In this document: piece by piece, positions 21,776-31,766 of the stretch | Numbering within the stretch: position 1 is the first letter of the stretch | How the letters are laid out: the number at the start of each line of letters is the position of its first letter | Assembly: GCF_009389715.1 (NCBI RefSeq) | Contig: NW_024067939.1 | Span: forward strand, 124,001 to 188,000 | Direction: 5' to 3' | Length of the DNA stretch: 64,000 nt | DNA from: Phoenix dactylifera | Lineage: Eukaryota; Streptophyta; Magnoliopsida; Arecales; Arecaceae | Notes under the pieces: generated by a model | What the model was told of the DNA's origin: nothing | The model's input: the letters and a program-made list of their open reading frames with translations, nothing else | Databases searched by the model: none | Program-made: the position numbers and the translations under genes

Positions 21776-22507
21776 GCTCGTTGGTCGGCCAAGGCTGGCG
21801 CAAGCCGAGGCGACCGGTCGGGGCTTCAGGCTAGTCTGGTCCCGGGATGGTCATCGGGTTAGCCTGGCATCCGAGGGCCGAGCCTCGGGAGATTCCGCTC
21901 GTTGGTCGGCCAAGGCTGGCGCAAGCCGAGGCAACCGGTCGGGGCTTCAGGCTAGTCTGGTCCCGGGATGGTCATCGGGTTAGCCTGGCATCCGAGGGCC
22001 GAGCCTCGGGAGATTCCGCTCGTTGGTCGGCCAAGGCTGGCGCAAGCCAAGGCGACCGGTCGGGGCTTCAGGCTAGTCTGCTCCCGGGATGATCATCGGG
22101 TTAGCCTGGCATCCGAGGGCCGAGCCTCGGGAGATTCCGCTCGTTGGTCGGCCAAGGCTGGCGCAAGCCAAGGCGACCGGTCGGGGCTTCAGGCTAGTCT
22201 GGTCCCGGGATGGTCATCGGGTTAGCCTGGCATCCGAGGGCCGAGCCTCGGGAGATTCCGCTCGTTGGTCGGCCAAGGCTGGCGCAAGCCAAGGCGACCG
22301 GTCGGGGCTTCAGGCTAGTCTGCTCCCGGGATGATCATCGGGTTAGCCTGGCATCCGAGGGCCGTGCCTCGGGAAATTCCGCTCGTTGGTCGGCCAAGGC
22401 TGGCGCAAGCCGAGGCGACCGGTCGGGGCTTCAGGCTAGTCTGGTCCCGGGATGGTCATCGGGTTAGCCTGGCATCCGAGGGCCGTGCCTCGGGAAATTC
22501 CGCTCGT
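21776..22507. repeat. 121-bp tandem repeat, about 6 copies
   Basis: The unit includes CGCTCGTTGGTCGGCCAAGG and CATCGGGTTAGCCTGGCATC. Copies alternate between two variants (CTGGTCCCGGGATGGTC and CTGCTCCCGGGATGATC), so a higher-order 242-bp unit is forming. Part of the unit (GCCTGGCATCCGAGGG) is shared with the 46-bp array, so the two arrays are related. The open frames in it are period artefacts. Confidence 0.92.
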
Positions 22508-23666
22508 TGGCCATGCGCCTGTCGCTTGCAGCCCGACGGGGTTTCTCCGTGGCCAGCTGCGATCGTGTTTCTCCTCTTCTCCAAGCGTTGCCTGGGGAAG
22601 ACCAGAAGGGCATTAAACGCTAATTGATGCGTTACCTGGGAAATCGGATCGCCAGTTGCTGCTTGCGAGGAGTGTCAGTTAAGCGGCCGCGATGCGCGCG
22701 TTCTTCGAGGCGGATGCGACCTGGGCGCGGGCGGAGATACGTGGACCTAGGGGTACAGGGCACCCGGAGTGTCCTGCACAAAAAATGCGATTAAGGAGAA
22801 TGACGCTTAGAAAATCGCGGGAAGATACGCCTTGAGAGCCGGATTGGCTCCGGATTCAATGCGCCCGCATTTATTGGAGCCACCCGTATCGGAACGACCG
22901 GGGGGCCGCAGTTTGGCTATAAATATAGGTGCAGGTGCGATGGAGCCTGCCAAGCCGGAGCTGTTCAAGTTGCCATGGATCGTGGACCTTCTCTCTGGCG
23001 CATGGCTGAGAGACTCCTGCCGAAGGAACGGGAGGCGCGCCCCTCGCGACTTCAACCAACTAGCCGTTTCATCTGGGATCAGCAAGGAGGGTCTCCCCGG
23101 CGGAACTCCGCTCTAGGCGTTTCATCCGGGATCACATCTCCCCTCCTTGAAGTTCAGCCTCCCGATTGAGCTCTGCACCAAACGCCTGATCCGGGACCGC
23201 GCCTCCATATGCTCTTCCCCCTCGTATTCCTTCTCTCCCCTAACACTGGGGAGGACCGGAATATCCCTTGGAGGTGGCGTTCCTCTGGAGGCAGCGGGAG
23301 CTTCGTCGGCGGCGGCTCCTCATCCTCTTCGTGGGGCGTGGATGGCGCCTCCGGTTGGAGGCAGTGTGGACTTCTCCTTCGTCCACTTCTTCTTCATCCG
23401 CGCCGGCTCTTCGTCTCTTTCGTGAGACGCCGATGGCGCCTCCGGTTGGAAGCACCCACTTCCGACGGGATTGCAACCGCTTCAGATGGAGGTTTCGGGA
23501 TCCCAGATCTTCAGCTCCTCGGAGTCTCCACCTCTTCTTTACTTTCTTTACACCCTAATTCCCCCCTGGGAATTCCTTGTAATCACACGAGCACGCCGTT
23601 GTAACCAGAAATTATTGAAATACAAAGCGTTATACATTTTTGAACTGTCTTTCTGGCATCGTCGTT
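22508..23666 (+). other. Tat 3' region; possible second antisense transcript
   Basis: No credible protein is seen. On the plus strand a strong TATA box (CTATAAATATAG, about 22918-22929) is followed by GC-rich sequence and, after about 700 bp, an AT-rich end (GAAATTATTGAAATACAAAG near 23608) resembling a plant polyadenylation region. A transcript here would be antisense to the element. Confidence 0.4.
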
Positions 23667-24305
23667 CTACTGGTAATACATCCGCAGGTTAGCGGAATTC
23701 CAGCTCCTTAGAATTTCTCGACCATCTAGGGCCTCCAGCTGGTAGGAGCCAGGTCGGTTTACCCAGCGAACCTTATATGGGCCTTCCCAATTTGGCGCTA
23801 GCTTCCCACCTTCCGCAGGTCGAGATGCTTTAGCTCGCCTTAGCACCAGATCTCCAATTCTGAAAAGCTTCGGTCGGACCTTGGAGTTGTAATATCGGGC
23901 CACCCTCCGCTGATACATCGCCATCCGAACCTGCGCCATTTCCCTCGCTTCTTCCAAGAGATCCAGGTTCCCTCGGAGTTGTTCCGAATTTGCCTCGGGT
24001 CGGTGCGCGGCCACCCGAGGTGAGGGGAGTCCGAGCTCCACGGGGACAACGGCTTCCGTGCCATAGGTTAGGCTGAAAGGCGTCTCCCCGGTAGGGGTCC
24101 GATGCGTGGTCCGATACGCCCAAAGGACATTCTCGAGTTCTTCGACCCAAGCTTGCCCCGTCCGACCGATTCGCGCTTTGATTCCTTGGAGGATTGTCCG
24201 ATTTGTGACCTCGGCCTCGCCGTTGGTTTGGGGATGCGACACAGATGTGAACCGATGCTCGATCCCGAACTCCTCGCAGAAGTCACGGAAATGCTTGTTG
24301 TCGAA
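23667..24305 (-). pseudogene. Tat integrase, distal half after a premature stop
   Basis: Continues in the same frame as the main polyprotein after a TAG at 24306-24308. It contains SHPQTNGEAEVTNR, the end of the integrase core with its catalytic Glu, and a C-terminal domain with GDLVLRRAK and PNWEGPYKV. Natural end at 23667. Only the stop separates it from the 1609-residue part. The affected codon is consistent with a C-to-T change in a CAG (CHG methylation) context. Confidence 0.9.
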
Positions 24306-27300
24306 CTATCGCCCATTATCCGAGATGAGGACCCGAGGTACCCCAAATCGGACAATGATGTTCTTCTTCACGAACTTCCGGACTTGCACCTCCGTGATAG
24401 TGGCCAGCGGCTCTGCCTCCACCCACTTGGTGAAGTAGTCGATTGCAACAATCAAAAATTTCCGCTGAGCTGAAGCGACGGGGAATGGTCCGAGGATATC
24501 CATTCCCCACTGGGCGAAGGGCCAGGGTGCAGTGATTGGTGCCAAGGGGACAGAAGGGACTCTCTGGACGTTGGCGTGGCGCTGGCAGGCGTCACATTTC
24601 CGCACATGATCCTTTGAGTCCTCCAACAAGGTAGGCCAATAATAGCCTTGCCTCATGATCTTATGCGCCAAGGACCTAGCCCCCAGGTGCGATCCGCAGA
24701 TGCCTTCGTGGACTTCGCTGAGGGCGTAGGCCGCTTCCGAGGGGCGGAGGCACCTTAAGAGGGGGGCGGTGAACGAGGTCCGATACAGCCTCCCTTCATA
24801 GAGTACGTAGTGGGCGGACTTCATGACGAGTCGCCGAGCTTGATCTTCGTCCTCTGGAAGAATTCCTTCGGCGAGGTAGGCGACGAGCGGGTCCATCCAA
24901 GATGGCTCCGGATCAATCGCCATCACCGCTCCGGCCTCGCCGATGCTCGGGGCATCCAGGGTCTCCAGGTAGATCGCCCTCGACAAGTTGTGCGCGTCTG
25001 CGCCCACCAAGCGGGACAGCCTGTCGGCCCTGGCATTTTCGCTTCTTGGGACCTGCTGAATGTCAACACTGCCGAGGTCGGGAATGAGTGCTTGCACCTT
25101 CCAGACATAGCTCTGCATGGTCGGGCTCCGAGCCTCGAACTCCCCTCGGACCTGCCCGACCACCAGCTGGGAGTCGGTGAAGACCTTCAAACGCCGGATG
25201 CCGAGCTCCTTGGTGAGTTTGAGTCCTGTGACTAGGGCCTCGTATTCCGCCTCGTTGTTGGTCACTGGAAATCCGAACCTCAAGGCATACTCGGCTATCA
25301 CTCCATCGGGACTGGTAAGGACCAGCCCGGCCCCTCCACCTTCGGGGTTCGACGACCCATCAATGTGAAGCGTCCAGATTGGGAGGTCGAGGCTGGGTGT
25401 TTCCGGCGGCCTAGGTTCTGCCTCCTGCACAGTGCACTCAGCGAGAAAGTCCGCGAGCACCTGGGCCTTGATGGCGGGTCGGGGCTGGTAGCGGATGTCG
25501 AACTCACCAAGTTCTACTGCCCACTTCACCAGCCGTCCCGCATTCTCAGGATTGCTGAGGATCTGCCGCAGTGGTTGATCGGTCAAGAGGGTGACAGGAT
25601 GAGCCTGGAAATAGGGGCGAAGCCTCCTGGCCGCAGTGAGCAGCGCGAAGGCGATCTTTTCCGCCTTCGCATACCGCGTCTCGGCATCCCGTAGGACCCG
25701 GCTGATGTAGTACACAGGCTTCTGGAGCTTTGCCTCTTCCCGAACCAGTACTGCGCTGACTGCGGTTGGGGAGACCGCCAGATAGAGGTAGAGCATCTCC
25801 CCCTCTTGCGGCTTGGACAGCAGGGGAGGAGACGCCAAGTACTCCTTGAGTTGGTCGAATGCCACTTGACATTCGGCCGTCCAAAGGAAGTCTTTCGGAC
25901 GCTTCAACACCTTGAAGAACGGTTGGCAGCGTTCGGCCGATTTTGCCACAAATCGTCCGAGCGCGGCGACCCTTCCAGCGAGCTCCTGAACCTCCTTCAC
26001 TTTGGTCGGAGGGGACATATCTTGGATGGCCTTGATTTTGTCCGGGTTGGCCTCGATCCCCCGCTGGTTGACAATGAAACCGAGGAACCTCCCGGCCGAA
26101 GCACCAAAGGCGCACTTCGCTGGGTTCAGCTTCACGCGAAACTTCCGCAAGGTGGCGAAAGTCTCCTCCAGATCCGCAATGTGCTGGTCTGCATGGCGAC
26201 TCTTCACCAGCATATCGTCCACGTACACCTCCATGTTCCGGCCAATCTGCTCCTTGAAGATTTTATTGACGAGGCGCTGGTAAGTGGTGCCAGCATTCTT
26301 CAGACCAAAGGGCATTACCTTGTAACAGTACAGCCCCCGGTCTGTTATAAAGGCAGTTTTCTCCTCGTCCTGTGGAGCCATCATTATTTGGTTGTAGCCG
26401 GAGAAGGCGTCCATGAAAGACAGCAGCTGATAGCCGGAAGTCGCGTCGACCAGTTGGTCTATCCGTGGAAGCGGAAAGCTATCCTTGGGGCACGCCTTGT
26501 TCAGGTCGGTGTAGTCGACGCACATCCTCCACTTCCCGCTCGCCTTCCGGACAAGTACGACGTTTGCCAGCCACTCGGGGTAGCTCACCTCCCTTATGAA
26601 GCCTGCATCCAAGAGTTTGTCTACCTCCTGGTCGACCACCCGGATCCGATCCGGGGCACAGTGTCTCTTCTTCTGCTTTACTGGTCGGTGGGTCGGGTCG
26701 ACGTTGAGGGCGTGAGAAATGACCTCCGGGTCGATCCCAGGTACATCGGCCGCCGACCAGGCAAATACATCAGCATTGGCTCGGAGGAATTCCACTAACC
26801 TGAGCCGAGCTTCCGAGTCGAGGTTGGCACCGACCCGGACCGTACGGTCCGGGCGACCCTCCTCAAGGGGAACTTCGATCACACCCTCGGCCGGCTCCCC
26901 GTGCCGCAAAGCCACCTCGTCTCTGGCGTCAAGGGACTCGACGCTTAGGGCCTCCACGGGCTTCTTCCCTTTGAGAGTTGCTAGGAAACATTGCCGTGCG
27001 GTCGGTTGGTCACCTCGGACCTCTCCAATCCCGGCCGCCGTGGGGAACCGCATTAGCAAATGGTATGTAGAGACTACCGCGCGAAGGGCGTTCAGTCCGG
27101 GTCGTCCGAGGATAGCGTTGTAGGCCGAGGGAACACGGACGACCAAGAACCCGAGCCACACCGTGGCTTCTGCGGGTGCAACGCCCGCACTCACAGGCAG
27201 CTCAACGACACCTTCGGCCGAGATAGCGTCTCCAGTGAATCCTATGAGGGGGGTGGATGTTTTGTGCAACACTTGTCGGGACAAGCTCATCTTTTGGAAG

Positions 27301-29135
27301 GCCTCGTAAAACAAAATATCAGCTGAGCTTCCACTATCCACAAGAACACGCCTTACATCATAGTTCGCCATAGTGAGGGAGATCACCATAGCATCATCAT
27401 GGGGGGTCTGAACCCCCTTTACATCCTCATCACAAAAAGTGATTACATTTCCGACCCGCTGCCTCTTCGCGACGGCCACCCCTGATGCTTCCACCGAGCC
27501 CCCTGCGTTCCTCACAGGCCGAGAGCAGCCCCCAGTGATGGTGTGGATCACGCCCGCGACGGGTCGATTCTGCTCCCGAGGCTCCTGAGGGGCCGAGTCG
27601 GCCGGGCGCGGGTCTGCGGGGGGACGTCGGTCGTTTACATATCGACCGAGACGCCCTCGGCGGATGAGAGCCTCGATCTCGTCCCGAAGCTGGAAGCAGT
27701 CTTCGGTGTCGTGGCCGTGGTCTCGGTGGTACTCACAGTACGCTCGAGAGGGCCTCCTCCCAGGGATTTTCTTCATCTGCCTCGGGACCGGGAGGTTCTC
27801 CCGCCCCTTGACCTCCATAAGGATCTGGGCCCGGGGGGCCAGGAGTGGGGTGTACCGGTTGAAGCGTCGGTGCGGAGAACGAGGGCGTGGGGCGCCGTGG
27901 TTCCTCGCCGGTGACGGGCTTCTGCGCCGATGTTGAGGCATCGGGCTCCTCCTCTGGGGTGCCTCTTTTCGCCTTTTCTTCCCGAGCTTTAGAGGGGCCT
28001 CGGCGGCCTCCTTGTTCCGGTGGGCGGCTGCCTCCTCGGCGTCTGCATACTGGTTCGCCCGAGACAACAGCTCCGGGAAGCTCCGCGGCAGGCGTTTGTC
28101 CAGGAAGAAGGTGAGTCTGCCCTTCCGAAAGCCACGCTTCAGGGCTGAGAGAGCCACCTCCTGGCTCAGGTTCCGGACCTCCAATGTAGCCTTGTTGAAG
28201 CAGGTAAGGTAATCCCGCAGGCTTTCTCCCTCGTTTTGCCGGACATCAAAGAGGGAGTCGGAAACCAATCGCCGCCGGCTACTGACGGCGAAATGGCTGA
28301 TGAAGAGGCGAGTGAACTGGTCAAAGGACTGGATAGAGTCAGCCTCCAGGCCGGCGAACCACGCCCTGGCTGGGCCACGGAGGGTCGCCGGGAAGGCCTT
28401 GCAGAGGAGGGGATCTGATGCTCCATGGAGGAGCATAAGAGTCCTGAAACTCTCCACGTGATCCCGCGGGTCCGCCGCCCCGTCATAGGGCTCGATCGCC
28501 GGCATTTTGAATCCCGGCGGATTTGGGGTCCGCAGGATCCTCGAGGCAAGCGCCGGTTGGGAGGAGATCTCCAAGTCGGCGAAGAGATCTTTGGAGTGGC
28601 CCTTCAGGACCTGGAGTTGTCTGTGGAGATCGTCCACCCGCCGGTCCAGGGAGCGCGACCGGTGGGTGGGAGACAAGGAGCGGCGCGAGGGGGACCGACT
28701 GGAGTGCGGGCCCCTCGAGGACTGGGGGGTCGGAGAACGCGCCCGGGTCCGCCTCTCGTACCCCGCGCAGCTTCGATGAGAAGGTCCTGGCAGAATGGAC
28801 CGTGCTCGAGAACCTTCCTCGCGCCGGCGCTCCTCCCCATGGGAGAGGAAGGAGCGCGGGTTGAGGAAGACAGGTGAGCGCTCGGGGGGCAGCGGCTCCT
28901 GGGCCCGCTGTGGCGCTCGAGACATCACACCCTGCAGGTTCTGCACTACCTCCGCGAGGGTGCGAACCTGCTGGGCTAACTGGTCGAACTGAGCGGCTTC
29001 GACCATCTGAATGGGGGGTGGAATGGTGGAGTGTTGCTGAGAATGTGTTGGAGACGCAGCGGCCTCCCGGCCGGAGGCGCGAGAGGCCCCGCGACCGGAG
29101 GCATTGGAAGCTCCACGACCACCTCGCCGTGCCAT
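24306..29135 (-). CDS. Tat gag-pol polyprotein, truncated by a stop within integrase
   Basis: A 1609-residue open frame. Residues about 215-370 are a retrotransposon gag domain (RDHVESFRTLML...ARAWF); about 465-500 hold a Cys/His segment CEYHRDHGHDTEDC; about 595-690 the aspartic protease with VLVDSGSSADILF; about 830-1010 the RT with YVDDMLVKS; about 1090-1220 the first RNase H; about 1270-1400 a second RNase H (HIDGSSNPEGGGAGL... TDSQLVVGQV); about 1440-1609 integrase HHCC and the start of the core (DILGPFPV). Dual RNase H is a Tat feature. The frame ends at SDNGR where integrase normally continues, so this copy needs readthrough or helper integrase to insert. A start at 29135 is chosen because it lies about 40 bp after the 5' LTR. 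Confidence 0.95.
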   Translation of the reverse strand: MARRGGRGASNASGRGASRASGREAAASPTHSQQHSTIPPPIQMVEAAQFDQLAQQVRTLAEVVQNLQGVMSRAPQRAQEPLPPERSPVFLNPRSFLSHGEERRREEGSRARSILPGPSHRSCAGYERRTRARSPTPQSSRGPHSSRSPSRRSLSPTHRSRSLDRRVDDLHRQLQVLKGHSKDLFADLEISSQPALASRILRTPNPPGFKMPAIEPYDGAADPRDHVESFRTLMLLHGASDPLLCKAFPATLRGPARAWFAGLEADSIQSFDQFTRLFISHFAVSSRRRLVSDSLFDVRQNEGESLRDYLTCFNKATLEVRNLSQEVALSALKRGFRKGRLTFFLDKRLPRSFPELLSRANQYADAEEAAAHRNKEAAEAPLKLGKKRRKEAPQRRSPMPQHRRRSPSPARNHGAPRPRSPHRRFNRYTPLLAPRAQILMEVKGRENLPVPRQMKKIPGRRPSRAYCEYHRDHGHDTEDCFQLRDEIEALIRRGRLGRYVNDRRPPADPRPADSAPQEPREQNRPVAGVIHTITGGCSRPVRNAGGSVEASGVAVAKRQRVGNVITFCDEDVKGVQTPHDDAMVISLTMANYDVRRVLVDSGSSADILFYEAFQKMSLSRQVLHKTSTPLIGFTGDAISAEGVVELPVSAGVAPAEATVWLGFLVVRVPSAYNAILGRPGLNALRAVVSTYHLLMRFPTAAGIGEVRGDQPTARQCFLATLKGKKPVEALSVESLDARDEVALRHGEPAEGVIEVPLEEGRPDRTVRVGANLDSEARLRLVEFLRANADVFAWSAADVPGIDPEVISHALNVDPTHRPVKQKKRHCAPDRIRVVDQEVDKLLDAGFIREVSYPEWLANVVLVRKASGKWRMCVDYTDLNKACPKDSFPLPRIDQLVDATSGYQLLSFMDAFSGYNQIMMAPQDEEKTAFITDRGLYCYKVMPFGLKNAGTTYQRLVNKIFKEQIGRNMEVYVDDMLVKSRHADQHIADLEETFATLRKFRVKLNPAKCAFGASAGRFLGFIVNQRGIEANPDKIKAIQDMSPPTKVKEVQELAGRVAALGRFVAKSAERCQPFFKVLKRPKDFLWTAECQVAFDQLKEYLASPPLLSKPQEGEMLYLYLAVSPTAVSAVLVREEAKLQKPVYYISRVLRDAETRYAKAEKIAFALLTAARRLRPYFQAHPVTLLTDQPLRQILSNPENAGRLVKWAVELGEFDIRYQPRPAIKAQVLADFLAECTVQEAEPRPPETPSLDLPIWTLHIDGSSNPEGGGAGLVLTSPDGVIAEYALRFGFPVTNNEAEYEALVTGLKLTKELGIRRLKVFTDSQLVVGQVRGEFEARSPTMQSYVWKVQALIPDLGSVDIQQVPRSENARADRLSRLVGADAHNLSRAIYLETLDAPSIGEAGAVMAIDPEPSWMDPLVAYLAEGILPEDEDQARRLVMKSAHYVLYEGRLYRTSFTAPLLRCLRPSEAAYALSEVHEGICGSHLGARSLAHKIMRQGYYWPTLLEDSKDHVRKCDACQRHANVQRVPSVPLAPITAPWPFAQWGMDILGPFPVASAQRKFLIVAIDYFTKWVEAEPLATITEVQVRKFVKKNIIVRFGVPRVLISDNGR

Positions 29136-29157
29136 TACGATCGCTCTGAGATCAGGG

Positions 29158-29176
29158 CCCTTCCTCTAGCGCCAAC
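29158..29176 (-). other. Tat primer-binding site
   Basis: Directly inside the 5' LTR the minus strand reads GTTGGCGCTAGAGGAAGGG, the position and style of a Tat-lineage primer-binding site. I did not assign the tRNA. Confidence 0.7.
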
Positions 29177-29990
29177 TGTTGCTGGTGGTCCAAACCGAGA
29201 ACGATTGACACAGCGGTGTGAACGGGGTTCCGTCTGAGTTGTCTTGGTTGGTGTTGGTTACGCTCCACCTTCCACCGGGAAACCTGCGAGCAAGCCTCGC
29301 ACCACCACTGGGGTAGTGGGGGCCCTCCGACGATCAAGTCAGAGGAGATTGGAGGAGAAGGAGAGATAATAATCGCAAGCAAGAGAGTGCTCTGGAAGAT
29401 ATTGCTTACCCCCCCTTCTCCCCCCAGCCGCATATATACCTGGCTGGGGGGTCTCTGAGGGGGGTTTGTCATCGTGGGCGCGGCGGAGTGGCCACTGACA
29501 TGGCCGTTACAGGGCGTCGTGGAACAGCGCTGGGTACGGCCATGACAGGGCGTAGTGGAGTTCCGCTTTGTACGGCTGATACAGGAGATCGTGGAACAGC
29601 ATCGGATACAGCCGTTGCAGGGAGTAGTGGAGCAGGAGGCCTCGGCGTGCCTCTGGGAAGCAGCCTGTCGTTATCAAGAGATCTCCGACTCGGGGTCGGA
29701 GTGCTGGATCAGGGGGCAGCCGACCCGGGGTCGGGCTGCGGTGCTGAGGATATCCGACTTGGGGTCGGATTGCTAGATTAAGGGGCAGCCGACTCGGGGT
29801 CGGGCCGCGAAGCCGAAGATGTCCGACTCGGGGCCGGACTGCTGGATCGAAGGGCAGCCGACTCGAGGTCGGGCTGTGGAGCCGAAGATGTCCGACTCGG
29901 GGTCGGATTGCTGGATCAAAGGACAGCCGTAGTCTTCATGGGCGCGCGTGCCGGTCACGTGGAGCATGGCGGCTTAGTTCCCCCGTAACA
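29177..29990 (-). repeat. Tat 5' LTR
   Basis: 814 bp. The minus-strand TATA box is at 29431-29440 and would drive gag-pol. The hairpin array (29688-29930) lies upstream of it, in U3. Apart from one base (near 29280) and a C-tract, it equals the 3' LTR. Confidence 0.95.
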
Positions 29991-30776
29991 AAAAGTAATA
30001 GACATAATTTTATCATTAATATTATATGAACATGCAGTTTGATAAATGACATTTGAAATTTGTTGCCCAGAATGTGGAAAATCAAAAGCACGAAAAGCAA
30101 GAATACGTTTATTTAATTGCCAATCATTATCAATATAATGCGCAGTAATGGCAATAAAACAATTACTACCTACAGATGCTGACCAAATATCAGAAGTTAA
30201 TGAAATTTTTACATTTAAAGTAGAAAGTGTTTCAATTAAACTTTGTCTCATTGCTAAAAAGTTAGTCATAGCTACTCTTCTAAATGTACGCCTACTAGTT
30301 CTTTTGTAAGCAGGTTGTAGGTTTAATTGAACATATTCTTCAAAATTAAAAGATTCACATAAACTAAAAGATAATTCATCCTTAACTATCCATTTTACAA
30401 GTACTTTTTTTTGATTTTCTTGATTATATGCAAAATTACCTACAAGTAATCCCCCTTGTATATTAAGGGTACTTTGAGTTTGAGCATGAGAATCATGCAT
30501 CCTATGACTCTCTTGATGTCTTTTTAAATGGCATGTTCCCCCACTACTACTACAACTATAAAGTTTGGCACATTTTTTACATTTTGCTTTCCAGACTCCA
30601 TCAACCATAACTCTATCAAATTCATTCCATACAGCACTAGTCCTCTTACGAGAAGAGGTTTGATCTTCACTCGGTTCACTAGTTCTAGAGGAACTATGAA
30701 CATGGGGTTGGGGATTAGTTTCTTCTCCCTCAGAAACAGGAGGAATGCCAAAATGACTTTCCTCAAAAGATGACAT
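29991..30776 (-). pseudogene. hAT transposase, N-terminal part with BED zinc finger
   Basis: The start at 30776 opens MSSFEESHFGIPPVSEGEE. A BED zinc finger follows (VWNEFDRVMVDGVWKAKCKK, then CAKLYSC...GTCHLKRHQESH), then the N-terminal part of the catalytic region with SLTSDIWSASVGSNCFIAIT (a catalytic-Asp-like SDIW) to MSITF. The Tat insertion lies immediately after. The reading rejoins 17411 in frame when one TSD copy is discounted. The open frame itself is free of stops. Confidence 0.92.
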
Positions 30777-31190
30777 ATCTAAATTGATGAATTCAAAAAA
30801 TAAAAACTAACCACAAGGAGGAATTGAGTAGAGAGTCGGAGGGCAGAGGCAGAGCCGAGATTCTGAGCTTCCTCTTGTGCTCTCAACAGGAGTGACCTTC
30901 TCTTCTCAACAGGAACCTCCTCTTGTGTAGCACTTGAACACTTGCTAAATGCAAACTAAAAATTAAATTGCTAGAAGAGCACTTTAGAAGAGAGAAATAA
31001 TAGTAGTAGAGAAGGAGAGAATAGTTGGTTTGGTGTGGTGAGAATGAGGAAGAAAAGGGGTATTTATAGGAGTCCAAAAAAAATTTTCCCAAAATACCCC
31101 TCAATTTAGCCTTTTTGAACTGTTGGGAGGGGCATTTTTGAAAAAATCCCAAAATAGCTGTTGGAAACGGCTATTTTCTCCCCCCCTCTC
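30777..31190 (-). other. hAT 5' leader region
   Basis: A non-coding AT-rich leader between the BED-finger start codon and the GC-rich subterminal repeats. On the minus strand a TATTTATAGG-like sequence lies near 31061 (plus strand CCTATAAATA read in reverse), and may not be functional. Confidence 0.4.
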
Positions 31191-31380
31191 CAGACGGGCC
31201 GTGCCAGGCACGGCCCGTCTCGTGCCGTGCCGGGCCCGGCCCGCCAATCGACGGGCCTGGGGCCGGGCCGGGCTTCGGTTCTCTGCTGAGCGGGCCGTGC
31301 CGGGCACGGCCCGTTTAGACCCCTGGCCCGGGGGGCCTGGGCCGTCCCGGCACGGCCCGATGCCCAAGTCTATTTGTATA

Positions 31381-31766
31381 CTTGCTTGATAGCTATTATT
31401 GTAAGCAAACTCTATTAGTGACAAATGACTATCCCACGCTTTTTCTAGATCCATGACATAGGCTCTCAGCATGTCTTCCAAAATTTGGATAGTTCTTTCT
31501 GACTGTCTATCGGTTTGGGTGTGGAAAGCTGTGCTGAAGCTCAATTTGGTTCCAAGAGCTTTATGAAGACTCTTCCAAAACTGTGATACAAATCTATTGT
31601 CTCTGTCTGACACAATAGTAATTGGGACCCATGCAACCTCACAATCTGCTCTACATATAAACCTGCCAATCTCTCTAAGGAGAAACCGACTCTAAACGGC
31701 AAAAAGTGTACTGACTTAGTTAGCCGGTCAACAATTACCCACACGGCATCATTACCTCGTAGGGTT
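31381..31766 (-). pseudogene. Chromovirus integrase core fragment
   Basis: Reads [20 protein letters not shown] and, after a frame change, [20 protein letters not shown] and [20 protein letters not shown]: a Ty3/gypsy integrase core with two of its catalytic acidic positions. It is bounded by the hAT TSD on the left and the SIRE TSD on the right. Confidence 0.88.

Larger units (their letters stand above)
17412..29990 (-). mobile_element. Tat-lineage Ty3/gypsy retrotransposon, very young
   Basis: 12,579 bp with LTRs at 17412-18226 and 29177-29990 and a perfect 5-bp TSD, AAAAG (17407-17411 and 29991-29995). The LTRs start TGTTAC and end CAACA on the element's own strand. The polyprotein has two RNase H domains and no chromodomain, and a long 3' region between integrase and 3' LTR holds tandem repeats and an antisense gene, as known for Tat/Ogre/RIRE2-type elements. 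I find one substitution and one C-tract length difference between the LTRs. The target was the hAT transposase coding sequence. Confidence 0.96.
15549..31372 (-). mobile_element. hAT transposon split by a Tat retrotransposon
   Basis: The termini are inverted repeats (TAGACTTGGGCA at 15549 and its complement ending at 31372) flanked by a perfect 8-bp TSD, TTTGTATA (15541-15548 and 31373-31380), the hAT hallmark. The transposase gene is on the minus strand. Subterminal regions (15555-15865 and 31190-31360) are packed with variants of GGCCCGGCACGG in both orientations. Without the nested Tat element it is about 3.2 kb, a normal size for an autonomous plant hAT. Confidence 0.95.

Noticed and set aside
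21847-22627. A series of near-identical 81-98-codon ORFs
   Set aside because: Each comes from the 121-bp tandem repeat, with starts exactly 121 bp apart; there is no codon conservation beyond the repeat.
24800-28992. Long plus-strand ORFs (for example 330 codons at 25806)
   Set aside because: They lie opposite the conserved gag-pol frame and match no family; they are shadows of a GC-rich coding strand.
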